From Maritimibacter fusiformis (GTDB lineage: Bacteria; Pseudomonadota; Alphaproteobacteria; Rhodobacterales; Rhodobacteraceae), in the NCBI RefSeq assembly GCF_008086115.1, contig NZ_VSIY01000015.1:62001-126000 (forward strand): a DNA stretch of 64,000 bases. The letters run 5' to 3'. Made by a program: the position numbers and the translations under genes. This document shows positions 25,761 through 33,222 of the stretch, in pieces. The notes beneath the pieces are model-generated. The model did not search any database. It was not told the DNA's origin and was given only the letters and a program-made list of their open reading frames with translations. Every line of letters begins with the position of its first letter. The first letter of the stretch is position 1.

Positions 25761-27026
25761 CTACTTCTCGCGCGGGTGCCAGTCGCGCGGCGGGCGCTCG
25801 CGGCCGCGGCGCCGGAGCGCGAGGCCCAGTGCGACGCCGACCGCGATGGCGAAGGTCAGGTCGACCAGCACGGTCAGGATCATGGTCAGAAGGATCAGCA
25901 AGAGATCCTCGCGCGGCCCCCGCCAATAGCCGGCCCATTTCTCGGGCTCGGACATGTTCCAGGCGGTCACGATCAAGAGCGCGGCCATCGCGGGCATCGC
26001 CAGCATCCCGGCCAGCGGCGCGGCCAGCAGCATCACCAGAAGAACGGTCAGCGCATGCACGATGCCGGCGACCGGGGTGCGCCCGCCGGCCTTGACGTTG
26101 GTGGCGGTGCGCGCGATCGCCCCGGTCACCGGCAGGCCGCCGAACAGGGCCGAGCCGATGTTGGCCACGCCTTGCGCCGTGACCTCGGCCCGGGCGCGGT
26201 AGCTGCCCCCGAACATCCGGTCGGCGACCACCGCGGACAGCAGCGATTCGACCCCGGCGAGGAAGGCGATGATGAAGGCCGAGGGCAAAAGCTCCTGCAC
26301 CCGGGCCAGCGTCACCTCGGGAAAGCTGGGCAGCGGCAGGGTGCTGGGCAGGGCGCCGAAGCGCGCGCCGACCGTGTCGATGCCGACGCCGGGCAGGGCC
26401 GCGATGGCCGAGCCGATGGTCACGGCGATGATCAGGCCGGGCACCTTGGGCGGCAGCTTGACCCGGATCAGCACGATCAGCCCGCCGGTCAGAAGCGCCA
26501 GCAACAGCGCCTGCCAGTCGAACGAGGCGCGCGCGCCCCAGAGCGCTGCCACCTTGCCGGTGAAATCGGCGGGCAGGTTGGTCACCGTCAGGCCCAGCGC
26601 GTCGCCAAGCTGGCTGGTGGCGATGATCACGGCGATGCCCAGCGTGAAGCCGTTGATCACCGGCTCGGGCACATAGGCGACAAGGCTGCCGGCCTTGAGG
26701 ATGCCCGCGACAACGAGGATCGCGCCGGCCATCAGGGTGGCCAGGATCAGCCCGTCCATGCCGAAGCGCATGATGATGTCGTAGACCACCACGATGAACG
26801 CGCCGGTCGGGCCGCCGATCTGCACCCGGCTTCCGCCCAGCGCCGAGACCAGCAGGCCACCGACGATCACGGTGATCAGCCCCTGCGCCGGGGTCGCCCC
26901 CGAGGCGATGGCGATGGCCAGGCCCAGCGGCAGGGCGACCAGCCCGACGGTGACGCCCGCCATCACGTCGGCGGCGAAGGTTTCAACGGTGTAGGTTTTC
27001 AGCGTGGTGAGAAGCTTGGGTTTCAT
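25761..27026 (-). CDS. SulP family anion transporter lacking a STAS domain
   Basis: The 421-residue inner-membrane protein has 10-12 hydrophobic segments. SulP hallmarks are VALPLGLAIAIASGATPAQGL near the N-terminus, the GPTGAF loop, and AFLAGVESLLSAVVADR. SulP proteins move sulfate, bicarbonate or dicarboxylates, usually as symporters. Most bacterial members end in a cytoplasmic STAS domain; this one stops after the last helix with a short basic tail (RRRGRERPPRDWHPREK). The substrate is not predictable. It is convergent with serB with no room for a terminator. Confidence 0.88.
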   Translation of the reverse strand: MKPKLLTTLKTYTVETFAADVMAGVTVGLVALPLGLAIAIASGATPAQGLITVIVGGLLVSALGGSRVQIGGPTGAFIVVVYDIIMRFGMDGLILATLMAGAILVVAGILKAGSLVAYVPEPVINGFTLGIAVIIATSQLGDALGLTVTNLPADFTGKVAALWGARASFDWQALLLALLTGGLIVLIRVKLPPKVPGLIIAVTIGSAIAALPGVGIDTVGARFGALPSTLPLPSFPEVTLARVQELLPSAFIIAFLAGVESLLSAVVADRMFGGSYRARAEVTAQGVANIGSALFGGLPVTGAIARTATNVKAGGRTPVAGIVHALTVLLVMLLAAPLAGMLAMPAMAALLIVTAWNMSEPEKWAGYWRGPREDLLLILLTMILTVLVDLTFAIAVGVALGLALRRRGRERPPRDWHPREK

Positions 27027-27152
27027 CCTGGCCCCCGATTCGAAGCGACCCTACGCCCGCCGTTTGGCGGATGCACCCCCCTTGGCGCTGCTCTTGTGTT
27101 GTCCTGACCGGGGCGGGCGACTAGAACGGGGCGAACCAACATGAGGCGCCCG

Positions 27153-28673
27153 ATGACAACTCCCAAACCTGTCGTGCTGTGCATCCTCGACGGCTTCGGC
27201 CTGCGCGACGAGGTCGAGAACAACGCGGTCAGGCTGGCGGACACGCCGAATTTCGACCGGATCTGGCGTGACTGCCCGCACAACCAGCTGACCACCCATG
27301 GCCGCGATGTCGGGTTGCCGGACGGGCAGATGGGCAATTCCGAGGTCGGCCACACCAATATCGGCGCGGGCCGGGTGGTGGCGATGGATCTGGGCATGAT
27401 CGACCTTGCGATCGAGGACGGCGAGTTCGAGGCGGCCAAGCCGCTGCTCGATTTCATCGCCACGGTGAAGGCGGCGGGCGGCACCGCGCACCTGGCCGGG
27501 CTGACCAGCCCCGGCGGCGTGCATTCGCATCAGGACCACATCGTCGCCGCCGCCCGGGTGATCGCGGGCGCGGGCGTGCCGGTCCGGGTGCATGTCATCA
27601 CCGACGGGCGCGACGTGCCGCCGCAATCGGCGCGCGAGCAGGTGGCGAAATTCGCCGCCGACCTGCCGGAAGGGGCGCAGATCGCCTCGGTCTCGGGGCG
27701 CTATTACGCGATGGACCGCGACAACCGGTGGGAGCGGGTGGCGCGCGCCTATGACGCCATCGTCAAGGCGATGGGCGAGACGGCGGGCAGCGCCGATGCC
27801 GCCATCGAGGCCGCCTATGCGCGCGGCGAGACCGACGAGTTCATCCAGCCCACGGTGATCAAGGGGCATACCGGCATCCACGACAACGACGGGCTGTTCT
27901 TTTGCAACTTCCGCGCCGACCGGGCGCGCGAGATCCTGCGCGCGGTGGGCGAGCCGGGCTTTGCCGAGTTCGACGTGGGCACGCGGCCAAAACTCTCGGG
28001 CCTTCTGGGCATGGTCGAGTATTCCACGCGCCACAACGACTACATGACCACGGTGTTTCCCCCGCGCGACATCGTCAACACGCTGGGCGCATGGGTGGCG
28101 CAACAGGGGCTGACGCAGTTCCGGCTGGCCGAGACCGAGAAATACCCGCATGTCACGTTTTTCCTCAATGGCGGCAAGGAGGAACCGGAGGTGGGCGAAG
28201 ACCGCTACATGGCGCCCTCGCCCAAGGTCGCGACCTATGACCTGCAACCGGAAATGTCGGCCCCCGAGGTGACCGAGCATTTCGTGGCGGCGATCCGCAA
28301 GGGCTATGACCTGATCGTCACCAACTACGCCAACCCCGACATGGTCGGGCATTCCGGCGACCTATCGGCGGCGATCAAGGCGGTCGAGGCGGTGGACGCG
28401 GGGCTGGGCGAGGTGCTGGCGGCGCTGGAGGCGGCCGGCGGCGCGATGATCGTGACGGCGGACCACGGCAATTGCGAACTGATGGTCGATCCGGTGACCG
28501 GCGGGCCGCATACCGCGCACACCACCAACCCGGTGCCGGTGGTGCTGGTCGGCGGGCCTGCGGGCGTGCGGCTGCGCGAGGGGCGGCTGAGCGATCTGGC
28601 GCCGACGCTTCTGGACCTGATGAACCTGCCGGTGCCCGACGAGATGACCGGCAAGAGCCTGATCGAGCGGTGA
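27153..28673 (+). CDS. gpmI: 2,3-bisphosphoglycerate-independent phosphoglycerate mutase
   Basis: GpmI interconverts 3- and 2-phosphoglycerate in glycolysis using two manganese ions. The 506-residue product has ILDGFGLR with the metal Asp, the phosphoserine S63 in GNSEVGH, the HSHQDH region, the DGRDVPP loop, and the C-terminal metal motifs NPDMVGHSG and TADHGNCE. An ATG also exists at 27141; 27153 is preferred because GAGG lies just before it and it gives the usual MTTPKPVVLCILDGFG start. Its stop overlaps the start of the envC-like gene. Confidence 0.96.
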   Translation: MTTPKPVVLCILDGFGLRDEVENNAVRLADTPNFDRIWRDCPHNQLTTHGRDVGLPDGQMGNSEVGHTNIGAGRVVAMDLGMIDLAIEDGEFEAAKPLLDFIATVKAAGGTAHLAGLTSPGGVHSHQDHIVAAARVIAGAGVPVRVHVITDGRDVPPQSAREQVAKFAADLPEGAQIASVSGRYYAMDRDNRWERVARAYDAIVKAMGETAGSADAAIEAAYARGETDEFIQPTVIKGHTGIHDNDGLFFCNFRADRAREILRAVGEPGFAEFDVGTRPKLSGLLGMVEYSTRHNDYMTTVFPPRDIVNTLGAWVAQQGLTQFRLAETEKYPHVTFFLNGGKEEPEVGEDRYMAPSPKVATYDLQPEMSAPEVTEHFVAAIRKGYDLIVTNYANPDMVGHSGDLSAAIKAVEAVDAGLGEVLAALEAAGGAMIVTADHGNCELMVDPVTGGPHTAHTTNPVPVVLVGGPAGVRLREGRLSDLAPTLLDLMNLPVPDEMTGKSLIER

Positions 28674-29806
28674 GACGCATCGCCGCCCTCTGTCTGGCGC
28701 TGGCGCTGGCGCCGGTGATGGCCCGCGCCGAGGCGACCGAGAGCGCGCAGGTGGCGATGGAGGAATTGCGCGCCGCCGCCGAGGCGCTGGAGGCCGCCGA
28801 GGGCGCGCGGGACCGGGTCGCGGCGCTGACCGAGACGGTGCAGGCCTATGAGGCCGGGCTGGCGGCGCTGCGCGAGGGCCTGCGGCAGGCGGCGATTCGC
28901 GAGGCCGCGATCAAGGGTGTGTTCGAGGCCGAGAGCGAGCGGCTGGCGCAGCTTCTGGGCGTGCTCCAGTCGATCGAGGCCTCGCCGGAACCCAGCCTGC
29001 TGCTGCACCCCGATGGCCCCAAGGGGACGGTGCGCGCCGGGATGATCCTGTCGGACGTGACCCCGGCGCTCAGCCGCGAGGCGGCGGACCTGCGCCGCGC
29101 CCTGACCGAGGTTGCCACGCTGCGCGCGTTGCAGGAGGCGGCGGTGACGACGCTGGAGGAGGGGCTGGCCGGGGCGCAGACGGCGCGCACGGAACTCAGC
29201 AAGGCGGTGTCGAACCGCACCGACCTGCCGCGCCGCTTCGTCACGGACCAGGTGGCGATGGAAAACCTGCTGAGCTCCGCCGACACGCTGGAGAGCTTTG
29301 CCGGCGGGCTGATGTCGGCGACGATCGAGGATGCCTCGGTCACGGTCGAACGGCCGGATTTCACCGCCGCGCGCGGCACGCTGGCGATGCCGGTGTCGGG
29401 CCGGGTGATCCGGGGCTATGACGAGGTCGACGCCGCCGGCGTGCGCCGCCCGGGCTGGGTGATCGCAACGCGCCCCCTGACGCTGGTGACGACGCCCTGG
29501 CCGGCAACCCTGCGCTATCTCGGTCCGCTGCTCGACTACGGCCAGGTGGCCATTCTGGAGCCGGACGAGGGCTTTCTGCTGGTGCTGGCCGGGCTGGGCC
29601 AGTTGTTCGGTTCGGTCGGCGAGGTCTTGCCCCAGGGCACGCCCGTGGGGTTGATGGGAGGGGCCGAGGCCGCCTCAACTCAAGCCTTTTTGATGTCCGC
29701 CGTGCAAGGAGGTGGCGCAGAGGCGACAGAAACGCTTTATATGGAACTCAGATGGAATGGATCGCCGGTGGACCCGACCGAATGGTTTGCCCGATCCGCG
29801 AAATGA
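28670..29806 (+). CDS. EnvC-like murein hydrolase activator (coiled coil plus degenerate LytM domain)
   Basis: The 378-residue product starts at a GTG overlapping the gpmI stop (GTGA) and has a signal peptide (about residues 1-21, ending MARAEA). A long alanine- and glutamate-rich coiled coil (about 25-185) is followed by a LytM/M23-like domain (about 250-370), ending in the family signature LYMELRWNGSPVDPTEWF. The zinc ligands of active M23 peptidases are not seen where expected (LEPDEGFLLVLAGL replaces the His-x-His strand). This is as in EnvC, which activates amidases and does not cut peptidoglycan itself. The place between gpmI and ctpA is the usual one in related bacteria. Confidence 0.85.
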   Translation: MRRIAALCLALALAPVMARAEATESAQVAMEELRAAAEALEAAEGARDRVAALTETVQAYEAGLAALREGLRQAAIREAAIKGVFEAESERLAQLLGVLQSIEASPEPSLLLHPDGPKGTVRAGMILSDVTPALSREAADLRRALTEVATLRALQEAAVTTLEEGLAGAQTARTELSKAVSNRTDLPRRFVTDQVAMENLLSSADTLESFAGGLMSATIEDASVTVERPDFTAARGTLAMPVSGRVIRGYDEVDAAGVRRPGWVIATRPLTLVTTPWPATLRYLGPLLDYGQVAILEPDEGFLLVLAGLGQLFGSVGEVLPQGTPVGLMGGAEAASTQAFLMSAVQGGGAEATETLYMELRWNGSPVDPTEWFARSAK

Positions 29807-29822
29807 AAGAAACGGACCGAGC

Positions 29823-31151
29823 ATGAAAAGATTCGCCATGGCCGCGCTGGGCGGCACGCTGGCAGGCGCCATTCTGACGACGCAGGTGGCCGGGCCGCTG
29901 ATCGCACAGGACAGTGAGCGCAATTCGACCGTCTATGAACAGCTCGACCTGTTCGGCGACGTGTTCGAGCGCATTCGCGGCCAGTATGTCGAAGAGGCCG
30001 AGACCAAGGACCTGATCGAGGCGGCGATCAACGGAATGCTGTCGTCGCTCGACCCGCATTCGAGCTATCTCGCGCCGGACGACGCCGCCGACATGCGGGT
30101 GCAGACACGCGGCTCGTTCGGGGGTCTCGGCATCGAGGTCACGCAGGAGCAGGGCTTCGTCAAGGTGGTCTCGCCGATGGACGGCACCCCGGCGGACGCC
30201 GCCGGCATCCTGGCGGGCGACTTCATCACCCATGTCGATGGCGAGAGCGTGCTGGGCCTGACGCTGGACGAGGCGGTCGACACGATGCGCGGGCCGGTCG
30301 GCTCGGAGATCATCATCACCGTGGTGCGCGAAGGCGTCGACGAGCCGTTCGACGTTTCGATCATCCGCGACGAGATCAAGCTGACCGCCGCCACGGTGCG
30401 CGCGGTGGGCAATGCGGTGGTGATCCGGGTCACCACCTTCAACGACCAGACCTATCCCAACGTCGCCGACGGCTTTGCCGAAGTGACCGAGGAACTGGGC
30501 GGGATCGAGAATATCGAGGGCGTGGTGCTCGACCTGCGCAACAACCCCGGCGGGCTGCTCAACCAGGCCATCGCGATTTCCGATGCCTTCCTCGAGTCGG
30601 GCGAGATCGTCTCGACCCGGGGCCGCAACCCGGAAGACACCGAGCGGGTGAACGCCGAACCCGGTGACCTGGCCGAGGGCCGGCCGATGGTCGTGCTGAT
30701 CAACGGCGGGTCCGCTTCGGCCTCCGAGATCGTCGCCGGCGCGCTCAAGGATCATCACCGCGCCATCGTGGTGGGCACCAAAAGCTTTGGCAAAGGCTCG
30801 GTCCAGACGGTGATGCCGCTGCGCTCGGGCGGCGCGATGCGGCTGACCACGGCGCGCTACTACACGCCGTCGGGCCGCTCGATCCAGGCGCTGGGCGTCA
30901 GCCCGGACATCGTGGTCGAACAGCCCGTGCCGCATCCTGACGAGGCCGAGGACGAGGATGCGCGCGCGCGCCGGAGCGAGGCCGACCTGCGCGGGCGGCT
31001 GGAAAACGACAGCCTGTCAGAGGACGAGATCAAGCTGATCGAGGAAGAGCGCGAAGCCGCCGAAGAGGCCGCCAAACTGCGCGACGAGGACTTCCAGTTG
31101 TCCTATGCGGTCGACCTGCTCAAGGGTCTTGCGGCGATTGATCTGAAGTAG
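29823..31151 (+). CDS. ctpA: carboxy-terminal processing protease (S41 family)
   Basis: The 442-residue periplasmic serine protease has an N-terminal signal or anchor segment (to about residue 29), then a PDZ domain (RGSFGGLGIEV to about 180). The protease core has the catalytic serine S299 in NGGSASASEIVAGA and the lysine K324 in TKSFGKGS, exactly 25 residues later as in CtpB. The C-terminal 60 residues are highly charged (ARRSEADLRGRLENDSLSED). CtpA trims C-termini of periplasmic proteins and is often tied to cell-wall hydrolase turnover, fitting the envC-like neighbour. The frame opens at 29712; the ATG at 29823 starts the signal segment. Confidence 0.94.
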   Translation: MKRFAMAALGGTLAGAILTTQVAGPLIAQDSERNSTVYEQLDLFGDVFERIRGQYVEEAETKDLIEAAINGMLSSLDPHSSYLAPDDAADMRVQTRGSFGGLGIEVTQEQGFVKVVSPMDGTPADAAGILAGDFITHVDGESVLGLTLDEAVDTMRGPVGSEIIITVVREGVDEPFDVSIIRDEIKLTAATVRAVGNAVVIRVTTFNDQTYPNVADGFAEVTEELGGIENIEGVVLDLRNNPGGLLNQAIAISDAFLESGEIVSTRGRNPEDTERVNAEPGDLAEGRPMVVLINGGSASASEIVAGALKDHHRAIVVGTKSFGKGSVQTVMPLRSGGAMRLTTARYYTPSGRSIQALGVSPDIVVEQPVPHPDEAEDEDARARRSEADLRGRLENDSLSEDEIKLIEEEREAAEEAAKLRDEDFQLSYAVDLLKGLAAIDLK

Positions 31152-31158
31152 CACCGGC

Positions 31159-31190
31159 CCGGCCCTCTCTCGCGGCAGAGGGGGCCGGTC
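31159..31190 (+). terminator. possible terminator after ctpA
   Basis: CCGGCCCTCT pairs with AGAGGGGGCCGG with a two-base bulge. No clear U-run follows, so it may be only a stabilising 3' hairpin. Confidence 0.4.
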
Positions 31191-31193
31191 TGC

Positions 31194-32000
31194 CTAGGCC
31201 GGTTTTCCCAGCCGTCCGCGCGTGGCCGCCAAGAGGACGAGCACCGAGCCGAGCACAACAGCGGTCATCAGCGCCAACAGCACGCCCCCGGCATCGCCCG
31301 CCATGTCGGCCTCCGACACCAGCACCAGCAAACCGTTCGAGGTGTTGTATCCGGCATGCAGCAGGATGCACAAAAACACGCTGCCAGTGCGGTTGATCAG
31401 CCACGTATACCAGAAGGCATGCGCGGTGATCGACACCAGCAGGAACCCGACCTGGACGCCAAGCGCCGACACCGGCACCTCGCCCGCGCGCACCGCCGGA
31501 TCGCCCCAGAGCAGCGGGAAGTGCCAGAACGCCCAGACCAGACCCAACAGCAGCGTGGCGCGAAACGGGGTCAGGGTTTCCTGCAAGGTCGGCAACCCGA
31601 AGCCGCGCCACCCCGGCTCCTCATTACCGCCGCCGATCAGCGCCATGAACACGAACAACGGCGCATAGGAGGCCAGTCGCGCAGGCGCGAGGCTGAAGTC
31701 GATGGAATGACCCAAGGCGACGAACAGCGCCGAGGCGATGGCCACCAGCAGCACCGGAAAGCCCAGCACGAACAGATACCAGCCCAAGCCGAGGCGCCAC
31801 TTGAACAGACCCTTGAACCACGCCCAGGGGTCCCGGCCCAGCGCGATGGTCACGATCAGCGCGGCCAGCAGCGGGCCGAAGCCGCCGGCATAGTGGCCCA
31901 GGGTCGCAAGCGGCCCCTCACCCTGCCAGAACCCGAAAATCCAGGCGCTCCAGGACAGGGCATAGGCGGTCGTGACGAAGGCGAGAAACGGGTGTCGCAT
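31194..32000 (-). CDS. CPBP family intramembrane metalloprotease
   Basis: The 268-residue membrane protein has about seven or eight hydrophobic segments and the CPBP/Abi signature. The first motif is GGGNEEPGWRGFG, with paired glutamates and an arginine. The second motif histidine is in WAFWHFPLLWG, and the third in LLHAGYNTSNG. Relatives include CAAX-prenyl endopeptidase-like proteins and self-immunity proteases, but the bacterial substrates are mostly unknown. The open frame reaches 32171; the ATG at 32000 follows GGGAAGGGAG. It sits in antisense orientation between ctpA and rppH, interrupting an arrangement usually contiguous in relatives. Confidence 0.85.
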   Translation of the reverse strand: MRHPFLAFVTTAYALSWSAWIFGFWQGEGPLATLGHYAGGFGPLLAALIVTIALGRDPWAWFKGLFKWRLGLGWYLFVLGFPVLLVAIASALFVALGHSIDFSLAPARLASYAPLFVFMALIGGGNEEPGWRGFGLPTLQETLTPFRATLLLGLVWAFWHFPLLWGDPAVRAGEVPVSALGVQVGFLLVSITAHAFWYTWLINRTGSVFLCILLHAGYNTSNGLLVLVSEADMAGDAGGVLLALMTAVVLGSVLVLLAATRGRLGKPA

Positions 32001-32154
32001 GCTCTCGTCGGCTCCCTTCCCAAGTCCGGGCATGTCTAGCACCGCGCCCGGTGCCGGAAAATGTGGCCCGGCGTCGCATTCGCCGACGCGGCCTGTTGGC
32101 CTTCGGCCCGCATGCGCATAATCTCGCCCGGCACGACACCGGAGCCCGCCCGCC

Positions 32155-32664
32155 ATGACCCCCGACGACATCTCGCGCCTTCCCTATCGTCCCAATGTCG
32201 GCATCATGCTGGCCAATCCCAGGGGACTTGTGTTCGCGGGGCAGCGGTATGACGCGCCGCGCCTTGGCATCGACGAAACCGCCTGGCAGGCGCCGCAGGG
32301 CGGGATCGACGAGGGCGAGGAACCGCTGGCCGCCGCGCTGCGCGAACTGCGCGAGGAAACCGGCGTCACCCCGGATCTGGTCACGGTCGAGGCGGAATAT
32401 CCCGGCTGGATCACCTACGACCTGCCGCCGGATGTGGTGCCGCGGATCTGGAAGGGGCGGTTTCGCGGCCAGAAACAGCGCTGGTATCTGATGCGCTTTC
32501 ACGGCGCCGACGAACAGATCGTGATCGAGACCGCGCATCCCGAGTTTCGGCAATGGACCTGGATCGACCCACGCGACCTGGTGGAAAAGATCGTGCCGTT
32601 CAAACGCGATATCTACGCGCAGGTGATCGCGGCATTCGGTGATAGACTGGGGGCGCACCGCTGA
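32155..32664 (+). CDS. rppH: RNA pyrophosphohydrolase (Nudix)
   Basis: RppH removes pyrophosphate from the 5' end of triphosphorylated RNA, starting mRNA decay. The 169-residue protein has the family N-terminus [11 protein letters not shown], the [12 protein letters not shown] entry to the Nudix box and its REETG core (box about residues 49-71), and the downstream [16 protein letters not shown] segment typical of RppH. The ribosome site is weak. Position after ctpA is common in this order. Confidence 0.94.
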   Translation: MTPDDISRLPYRPNVGIMLANPRGLVFAGQRYDAPRLGIDETAWQAPQGGIDEGEEPLAAALRELREETGVTPDLVTVEAEYPGWITYDLPPDVVPRIWKGRFRGQKQRWYLMRFHGADEQIVIETAHPEFRQWTWIDPRDLVEKIVPFKRDIYAQVIAAFGDRLGAHR

Positions 32665-32676
32665 CCGGAGACCGCC

Positions 32677-33153
32677 ATGATCCGCCTGATCGCATTCGTC
32701 GCAGCACTGAGCCTGCCGCTGCCGGGACTGGCGCTGTCCTGTCTGCCCTATTCGCACACCCAGGCGTTTCTCGATGCCAATGCCGCGGCGGAGCGATACA
32801 TCGTGGTGACCGGCCGGCTCGATTTCGACAGCCGCGATCTGCCCGGGACCGACGGCGTGAATGCGGCCGAGGACAGCACGTTGTCCGCGCGGGTCACGGG
32901 CACCTCGCTGTCCTATGCCGGGTTCGTCACGCCGTTCGACCGGACGATCCGGGTGAACGTGGCCTGCGCCGCGATGTGGTGCGGGCAACTTGACGCCGGG
33001 CACCACTACCTGATGTTCCTGCGTCAGGGCGGCGGGGACTGGGTGCTGGAACAGGCCCCCTGCACCCCGATGGCGTTCTTCGAGCCGACCGCGCAGATGG
33101 AGGCCGAGGTGGTGGCCTGCATGCAGGGCGGGCCTTGCGCGGCGGTGCGGTAG
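32677..33153 (+). CDS. secreted cysteine-rich protein, possibly netrin/TIMP-like
   Basis: The 158-residue product has a signal peptide (about residues 1-19), and a cysteine lies at the start of the mature chain (LSCLPYSHTQAF). Further cysteines occur in VACAAMWCGQL, QAPCTPMAFF and near the C-terminus (VVACMQGGPCAAV), enough for several disulfides. A mature N-terminal cysteine, followed by an alanine-rich helix and the strand YIVVTGRLDF, is reminiscent of netrin/TIMP OB-fold modules. The similarity is from pattern only and no function is assigned. It lies 12 bases after rppH and is probably co-transcribed. Confidence 0.65.
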   Translation: MIRLIAFVAALSLPLPGLALSCLPYSHTQAFLDANAAAERYIVVTGRLDFDSRDLPGTDGVNAAEDSTLSARVTGTSLSYAGFVTPFDRTIRVNVACAAMWCGQLDAGHHYLMFLRQGGGDWVLEQAPCTPMAFFEPTAQMEAEVVACMQGGPCAAVR

Positions 33154-33191
33154 GGCTGGGGTGGACGGGATGCCATCGGGACTCCAAATGA

Positions 33192-33206
33192 GAACAAAAC
33201 GTGAAT
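33192..33206. promoter_or_regulatory. probable LexA (SOS) box upstream of dnaE2
   Basis: The sequence GAAC-N7-GAAT is, on the other strand, ATTC-N7-GTTC. The alphaproteobacterial LexA consensus is GTTC-N7-GTTC, so there is one mismatch. It lies 17 bases before the dnaE2 ATG, where bound LexA would block transcription or early elongation. SOS control of dnaE2 is established in related bacteria. Confidence 0.65.
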
Positions 33207-33222
33207 ATACTACCGACTCACC

